Below are positions 57,701 to 64,000 of a stretch of 64,000 bases of DNA, in pieces. Below the pieces are notes generated by a model. It saw only the letters and a list, made by a program, of their open reading frames with translations. It was not told the DNA's origin and searched no databases. The position numbers were made by a program, and so were the translations under genes. This stretch comes from Equus caballus (taxonomy: Eukaryota > Chordata > Mammalia > Perissodactyla > Equidae). The DNA lies in the NCBI RefSeq assembly GCF_041296265.1, contig NC_091689.1:8284001-8348000 (forward strand). Direction: 5' to 3'. Each line of letters starts with the position of its first letter. Within the stretch, counting starts at the first letter, position 1.

Positions 57701-60700
57701 GTCTTTACGCTCCAAGAAATCATTCAAGGAAAAAGCACGTAATTCCAAGAAGTGTTTAGAAAATTAATAACCAATTAATGGAGAAACATAATGTTTGAGA
57801 TAAATAGGCCACCCGCATGAGGGTAATTGCCATCTTGCATTATAAATGTGTCCCACTGTCAGAAACAGTTCTGAGATAGACATACCACTAATTGGAGCTT
57901 TTTGAAATGCTCTTTTGCCCCCTTCTGAGGTTAGTTTTAATTTGGGAAATAAGATTGACATCAACCTTAGTAATAAGAAATGGAATAAAAAATTCTCTAG
58001 CTTTAATCTAGATTATTTTATGGACTGCCCTTAGTGGAGTCTGAGTGATAACTGTCTCTAACTAGGGAACCAAAAAGCCAGTCTCTCAGTGTAGGGCCTT
58101 CTTTAAAACAGGGAGCTGTAGGATGCTGCCTAAATGAGCCGGGGAGTGGGAGGAGAGGAAGGAATGCAGGACTACGAAGAAATTACTCATGAGGGCGTTA
58201 GTAGAAATGAGGACATGTTATTGTGCTAACGAGTTTTGGAACTTGGTAAAGGATCATATACACCACCTTTCCAGGTAGAAAGTTAATGTTCTTCAGCACA
58301 ATCTTCCTTGTTCCCCTCACTACTTCCAACCTTGCCTGCATATGAGGCTCTGTCATCATTAATTCCATTGTTTTATTAAATGTTAAAAAGAACCCCTCCA
58401 AAGTACTGAGCATTAAAGTTTTTTCTTTTTAAAAGTAACTTCTACTAAAAATGTAAAAGAAACAAAATACAAGCATAGAAAATTGGTGAGTTTTGCTTTG
58501 TTTTTAGTGCAAAGTTTCTATCCTAATTTTGATTAAAATCCAGCTGTGTGTGTCAAGGCTTGCCTAACATATAGAACATCCAGACTCAGGTTGCTTCTCT
58601 TTGTGTCAGCTGTGCCTTAATTGGGAATTAGTATTTAACTTGACCAAATAAAACTCATTAAAAATCTCTAAGATTTAAAACACTGAAGTGTTTTACCTAC
58701 AGTCCCTATTTCTGTTGTGCTGCAAATTAACAGGTAGAGTGGCTCTTTATAAGCTAAAAATGAATCTCAAATAGTAATATTTGTAATCATATCAGCTCAG
58801 TATAGAGAGTAATAGATGTTCTCTCCATTTTCAGGGCTATTTGAAGAAATGGTCTAGGTCTTTCAGCTTGTACCTGATAGATAGTTGAGGTGTTCACTAT
58901 TTGGAGACCCTTCAAATAGCCTTGGCCCAGCCATTGTGGGAACAACAGTAGGGACCCCAGTGGCCTGCTGCCCCAGATTCCTAGACCTGCTTTACCAGAC
59001 TATTACATAAAAATCTGGTGTCACAAGTCATTTCTAAAATGGAGAAGAGCACTAATCATCTGCATATCTCAGATAACCCTAAATATAAAATGAGTTAGAA
59101 GGATCACTATTTCTTTTCTTTCTGTTGCTTTTTTCCCTTTTTCTTTTTAAAACTCTCTATACCTCTTCTTAGGTCTTTTCTGCTCTTCCTCTTTTTTTAA
59201 TTATCTGTATGATTTTTTTTTTCTCTCCTTCTTTATTTCTCTTTGTCTTTGTGTGGCATATTCTTCTACTAATATTCACCCAGATTCATTGCCTGCTCTC
59301 AGAACTGCTCTTTTCAGGGCCTTCCCCAGCCTACAGCTTGTCACAGGAGATTTTGCAGCTCTGTCACAGAATGAAGTATTGGAAAACCTTGTCTTTAGGT
59401 GACATTTACGAGTGTGGCTGTATAGAAGTTAGCCCTAGCACCTTATGGATTAATATTTGCAAAATAATTATTGAGCACTTGTCTTTGTGGAATCACTGAA
59501 AGAAATGATACGTGATAGTAACAGCACTTTGGCAGATATGGCTTTCCTTTTTTCTACCGCGTGTCTGTTTTTTACCTTAGGGACTGCACGGAGATTCTGA
59601 CCAAACCCCTTTCCAGTGAGAAAGTTGTCCGACCAGCGCTCATCTACAGTCTCTTTCCCAACGTGCCCCCTACCATCTATTTTGGCACTCGGGACGAGAG
59701 AGGTAAACCTAGCCAAGTGTCTGAGGCAGAAGAGCCCCCAGGAGAAGGATGCTGGCAGAGTTGGGGGCAGGTGGCAACAGGATGGAAGGGGCTTTCTGGA
59801 ATGGCTGTCAGTGTGCTCGGTTCCCTGCTTGGTTCTCCATTCTGATATGGGGACCTTTTTCTCGTCCATCCTTTAACTGACCCTTCTCAGTGCCATAATC
59901 TCATGCTTCGCTCTTGTCCTTTAATCTTGTTTCTCTTCCCTTTCAACCTCCCCTCCTCTCTGTGCACCTCATTCCTGTGCAGCCTCCTTTTCTTCCCCAA
60001 AGTGTGCTCCTTTGAAACTCTGATCTGCAACAGTGCTTAGTAACTGCCTACCCAGGGAAGATTGAGCAACAGTGCCATCTTTTTCCTCTTCTCACCGTGA
60101 CTCTCCTGCTTTTCTCCACCCTCCCTAACCCCCTTCCCTCCAGTGGAGAAACTTCCCTGGGAGCAGAGGAAGCTGCTCCGGTGGAAGATGAGCACAGTGA
60201 CCCCCAATATTGTCAAGCAGACCATTGGACGGTCCCACTTCAAAATTAGCAAGCGTAAGTCACTTGTCTCACTGTGAGCCTGTCCTCTGCCCCAGCAGAT
60301 GGGCTTTGAGCAGAAAGAGAGCCCTAGATGCCTCCTGCTATGTAGGGACCCTGTCCTGAAGTTTTGAACTTCATAAGAGGACATAACTCTGAAATCTTTC
60401 TGGGCTGGAGCCTGTTCCTCAGAATTGGAAGACAGAGGGCCATTGTTCTTTCCCTGACCCCGGGGCCTCATGCTCCATGGCAACTCTTAGAAAACCAGGT
60501 CTGGGAGCTATGCCCAGGCCCTGTGGTATTTCTAGGGCCTCTTGGCCTCTCTCTGTCCCAGGGACCAAGCTGCTAGCAGGACTGACTCCCTGATGTGCCT
60601 TCTATAGGAAATGATGACTGGCTGGGCTGCTGGGGTCACCACATGAAGTCTCCTAGTTTCCGATCCATTCGGGAGCATCAGAAGGTAGGGACCCTTTCTG

Positions 60701-63700
60701 AGGAGCTCTTCCCCTGGGCTTTGGACTAGGTGGACGGAAGTTGGTGTTGGGAGTGGGGGAAGAGGAGGGTGACCACAGAGAACTGGGACACTTTAGAGAG
60801 GGGTGGAGAAAGTGCAGGAGGAGGGTGCAGCGAGACCCTAGCAGATCACGCCCATCTCCTCGCAGCTCAGCTGCAGCGTCTTGGGCAGTTGCAGCCTCGC
60901 AAAGATGCTTTTTCCTTGAATGTGTCTTGAGATGCAGCATCTATTTTCAGTTTATTGTGTTTCCCCTGTAACCACTGCACATTGCCTCCGTTCCTCAAGC
61001 TGAATATGTGTAAAGAGGACTCTGGTCTCGTGTTGGAACCGATGAGTCCCCTGTCTCAGGCTTCCCGACAGCCAGGTGCCTTCCTGTCTTAGTTCTATAG
61101 GCTGTCATGGAAAAAGGCGTAACAGCTTTTTCTTTGCACTTAAGGTGAATATCATGTCTGCCTTAATCACTATTATATGTCATTAACTATCAACTCCTAG
61201 AGGGCACTAAATTGTCTTGTGTTTTAATATCCTTGGGTGAATGCTCAGCAGCTGAATATTTAAGGACCATTAGACAGTGATGATAAGATGAAACAGGAGC
61301 TTAGAATGTGGCTGAAGAAGTTGGAGTGGGATCATGAGTCTTTCCGTCTTCCCCGTGGTCTCACCTGGGCCCTCTCCCTGCTCTCACCCTTTGTCCCTCC
61401 TACAGCTAAACCATTTCCCAGGTTCATTCCAGATTGGCCGGAAGGATCGCCTGTGGCGGAACCTGTCCCGCATGCAGAGCCGCTTTGGCAAGAAGGAGTT
61501 CAGTTTCTTCCCCCAGTCCTTTATCCTGCCGCAGGATGCCAAGCTCCTGCGCAAAGCCTGGGAGAGCAGCAGCCGCCAAAAGTGGATTGTTAAACCAGTG
61601 AGTGGGCACAGTGGGTAGTAGGCCATGGTCTGAGAATGGGAACAACAGAGTATTGGGCCAGGAGCAAATCTCATCTCCTTTCCACTTGACTTCTAGCCAG
61701 CGTCAGCTCGAGGCATTGGCATCCAGGTCATTCACAAGTGGAGTCAGCTCCCCAAGCGAAGGCCCCTTTTGGTACAGAGGTGAGCCTGTCTCCAGCTCAG
61801 ATCTCGCTCGCCATTTTCACGTCTCCTCAGCCTGGAGGTTCCCTTTTTACAATGTTCTACCCTTTGTCCTCGCAGCCAAAGACCTTCCTCAGCAAGCTGT
61901 TTTAAGGTCCTTATCTGGGGGACTGTTAGCTGGCTTTTGCCTGGCTCGGTTACCCTCTGAGCCCTGTGTCACCTGTTCATGTCCCTGAAGCTGACCTCTC
62001 CCTGTGTAGGTATCTACACAAACCCTACCTCATCAGCGGCAGCAAGTTTGATCTGCGAATCTATGTTTACGTCACCTCCTACGATCCTCTGCGGATTTAC
62101 CTCTTTTCAGATGGTCTCGTCCGCTTTGCCAGTTGCAAGTATGTGGCATTGGTGAGGCCTCCTCCTGACAGCTTTGGGGTTTGTTTTTCTGAGAGGGAGG
62201 AAAACTGGAGGACACCAAATAGGAAAATAACGTATGTTTTTGTAGATTTTGTTAGCAAAGGAGAAGGTGGAGTGTGCTTGGGAAAATCTGCCTTTCCTCC
62301 CTGTGTTCCTTTCCTTTTACATAGAACACTACATTGCTGACACTTCTGGTCACCAGGGGTATGCGATTTTCTCCCCACACAAAGCAATTTTCCACAACAC
62401 CAGCTGAGTGTCCTACAGTTAACTCAGTTCTCACTCTAGCTACCTGGAAAGAGCATCAGATCCTGCAGGTGCAAGGCTCAGTCTCACAAGGCTGCCCGTC
62501 TGCCCACACTGGAGATGCCAGTCGCAAGTCCAGGTTGCCATGTGTGCTTCTGACCAAATTGCTATAATTCAGAGGTTCCTGTGACCCCTCCTTGGGTTCA
62601 AATAATTTGCTAGAGCAGTTCACAGGACTTAGGAAAACATTTACTCATGTGTACTGGTTTATTATAAAAGGATGTGATAAAGGATACAGATGAACAGCCA
62701 GGTGGAAGGGAGAGATAGGGAAAAGTGTGTGGGAAGGGACGTGGAGCTTCCATGTCCTCTCTGCGCAATACCACTCTCCCAGCATCTTCCCGTGTTCATC
62801 CGCCTGGAAGCTCTCTGAACCCTGCACTTTTGGGATTTTTATGGAGGCTTCATCACGCAGGCATGATTGATCACCATTTCAGTCCTCTTTCCCTCTTAAA
62901 AGAATGGGGCATCGTGCTGAAAATTCCAAGTTTCTAGTAATCACTTGGTCTTTCCAGTGACCAACCCTCATCCAGGAGCCATCCAGGATCTCACCCAAAG
63001 TCACGAGGAAATTACAAGGTTTCAAAAGCCCTGTATCAGGAACTGGGGTCAAAGACCAAATGTTAGAACAAAAGATGCTCCTAGTGCTCTTAACACTTAG
63101 GGAATTCCAAGGGTTTTAGGAGCTCTGGGCCAGGAACTGGGGGCAGAGATCAATATATATATTTTGTATTGTAAATTACGATGTCACATGGGGAATGAGA
63201 AATAAGGAAGTTCTCTACTTCACTGAATCTGGGGAGGGCCTTCCTGCAGGACTGGGGTGGCATAAAGGAGATGAGTGTAGCTGTGGTATTCTAGAAACCT
63301 TACCGACACACATACTTCTCAGGCCCTTGTGCATCTGAAAAGATCTGTCCACTTTTTCTTTGCCTTCTCAGGATTTGGGAAAATGTTTGGACTGTTGTCT
63401 GTCTGCGGTCTTACCATCTAACGTCTGCCTCTCTTCCTCCCTTCCAGGTATTCCCCTTCCATGAAGAGTCTTGGCAACAAGTTCATGCACCTGACCAACT
63501 ACAGTGTCAATAAAAAGAACACTGAGTACCAGGCCAACGCAGATGAAACGGCCTGCCAGGGCCACAAATGGTACCCAGGCCATGTCCCTGTCAAACTCCT
63601 GTAGGCCTAGAGGAGCACAGGGCTCCGGGGTTTGGGAGGTTCAGAGGGATGGTGAGTTGAGGATTAATATAAGACCCAAAGACCACATAAACACTTGACA

Positions 63701-63970
63701 ATTGACAACTGGTCTTTCTGCATCCCAGCTCATCTCTTTCTTAATTCAAAACATCAAAAGAAAAGATGAAGAAAATACCTTTGGGCCTCTTATTCCTTTC
63801 CCTTTCTCTTTTCTTCCTCATTCATTCGTCGAATATGACCCCAAATACTCCCTCCTCCCCCCCCCTCACAGGGCACTGAAGGCTTTGTGGAACTACCTGA
63901 GCCAGAAGGGAGTCAACAGTGATGCCATCTGGGAGAAGATAAAGGATGTTGTTGTCAAAACCATCATCTC
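54618..63970 (+). CDS. TTLL4: TTLL4, tubulin tyrosine ligase-like polyglutamylase, 5' part
   Basis: ATP-grasp glutamylase that starts glutamate side chains on beta-tubulin and NAP1-type proteins. Eleven coding exons: 54618-56107, 56963-57072, 57410-57473, 59581-59702, 60144-60254, 60608-60684, 61406-61597, 61697-61779, 62010-62138, 63448-63570, 63872-63970. Together 2600 nt, about 866 of roughly 1200 residues; the last exon ends in a good donor and the gene continues outside. The start MASAGTEHYSLGLR matches the human start I recall. The first exon encodes a long Ser/Pro-rich region, followed by an acidic stretch (EDLEEDLVDGLEDCC, EDEEEE). The TTL domain begins near RPALIYSLFPNVPP, with KWIVKPPASARGIG (lysine 721), KFDLRIYVYVTS (762-773) and LTNYSVNKK (808-816). 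One codon fewer than my recalled human protein at PLSSEKVV. Confidence 0.94.
56243..56462 (-). mobile_element. short hAT (Charlie-type) element
   Basis: In TTLL4 intron. Ends 'cagaggttggcacactac' and 'aagtttgctgactcctg' with 'ttttgtaaataaaatttgat' between: the same family as the split element at 17193-19424, in the opposite orientation. About 220 bp, so close to complete for a non-autonomous copy. Confidence 0.8.
57474..59580 (+). other. TTLL4 intron, 2.1 kb, mostly unique
   Basis: AT-rich intron between the exon ending VAVISR and the exon starting DCTEIL. I recognise no repeat family or RNA gene in it. Confidence 0.4.
62430..63185. mobile_element. fossil ERVL-type LTR
   Basis: In the TTLL4 intron after the exon ending RFASCK. 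Landmarks: 'tactggtttattataaaagg', 'acagatgaacagccaggtgg', 'tttttatggaggcttcatca', 'ggcatgattgatcaccattt', 'tttaggagctctgggccagg'. This recalls a common ERVL LTR group (MLT2-like; exact family uncertain). No internal viral region is attached. Ancient, shared mammalian age is likely. Confidence 0.55.
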
Positions 63971-64000
63971 GTGAGTCACACTGCCACCCTGGCTGTGGGG

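Overview
This is 64 kb of a mammalian chromosome. Intron-split genes, CpG-island promoters and many old MIR, L2, L1 and hAT copies show this. Thirteen tRNA-derived SINEs of the ERE type, several with perfect target-site duplications and full tRNA-like heads, point to an equid such as the horse, or at least a perissodactyl. The gene order BCS1L - RNF25 - STK36 - TTLL4 is the order known from human 2q35.

Layout. The last three coding exons of BCS1L (mitochondrial AAA translocase) run rightward to 957. RNF25 (RING E3 ligase) is complete on the minus strand: ten coding exons between 7940 and 1684, 459 codons. It is tail-to-tail with BCS1L. It is head-to-head with STK36 across a GC-rich shared promoter at about 7.65-8.05 kb, which carries an ETS-like site and an RFX X-box-like site. 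STK36 (Fused-family kinase of motile cilia and Hedgehog signalling) is complete on the plus strand: 26 coding exons from 8839 to 30310, 1315 codons. From about 30.9 to 37.6 kb lies intergenic DNA made of nested old repeats, with an RPL37 processed pseudogene and a fossil MaLR LTR. TTLL4 (tubulin/NAP1 polyglutamylase) starts at a CpG island at 37.6-38.3 kb, has a long repeat-rich first intron, and its coding sequence starts at 54618. Eleven coding exons (about 866 codons) lie in the window and the gene runs off the right edge.

How the genes relate. They do not form an operon-like pathway. STK36 and TTLL4 both act on cilia or microtubules, RNF25 acts in ubiquitin signalling, and BCS1L in respiratory complex III assembly. 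The link with most sequence support is the shared RNF25/STK36 promoter.

I found no new protein system. The most notable items are a 90/92-identical fragment of the RNF25 last exon lying downstream of the gene, a perfect 15-bp inverted repeat in an RNF25 intron, upstream ORFs that overlap the TTLL4 start, a tandem splice donor in STK36, a hAT element with a readable transposase remnant, and several nested transposon stacks. Exon boundaries were set by eye from GT/AG sites, reading-frame continuity and remembered human proteins. Repeat family names are from memory of consensus sequences, with no database search.
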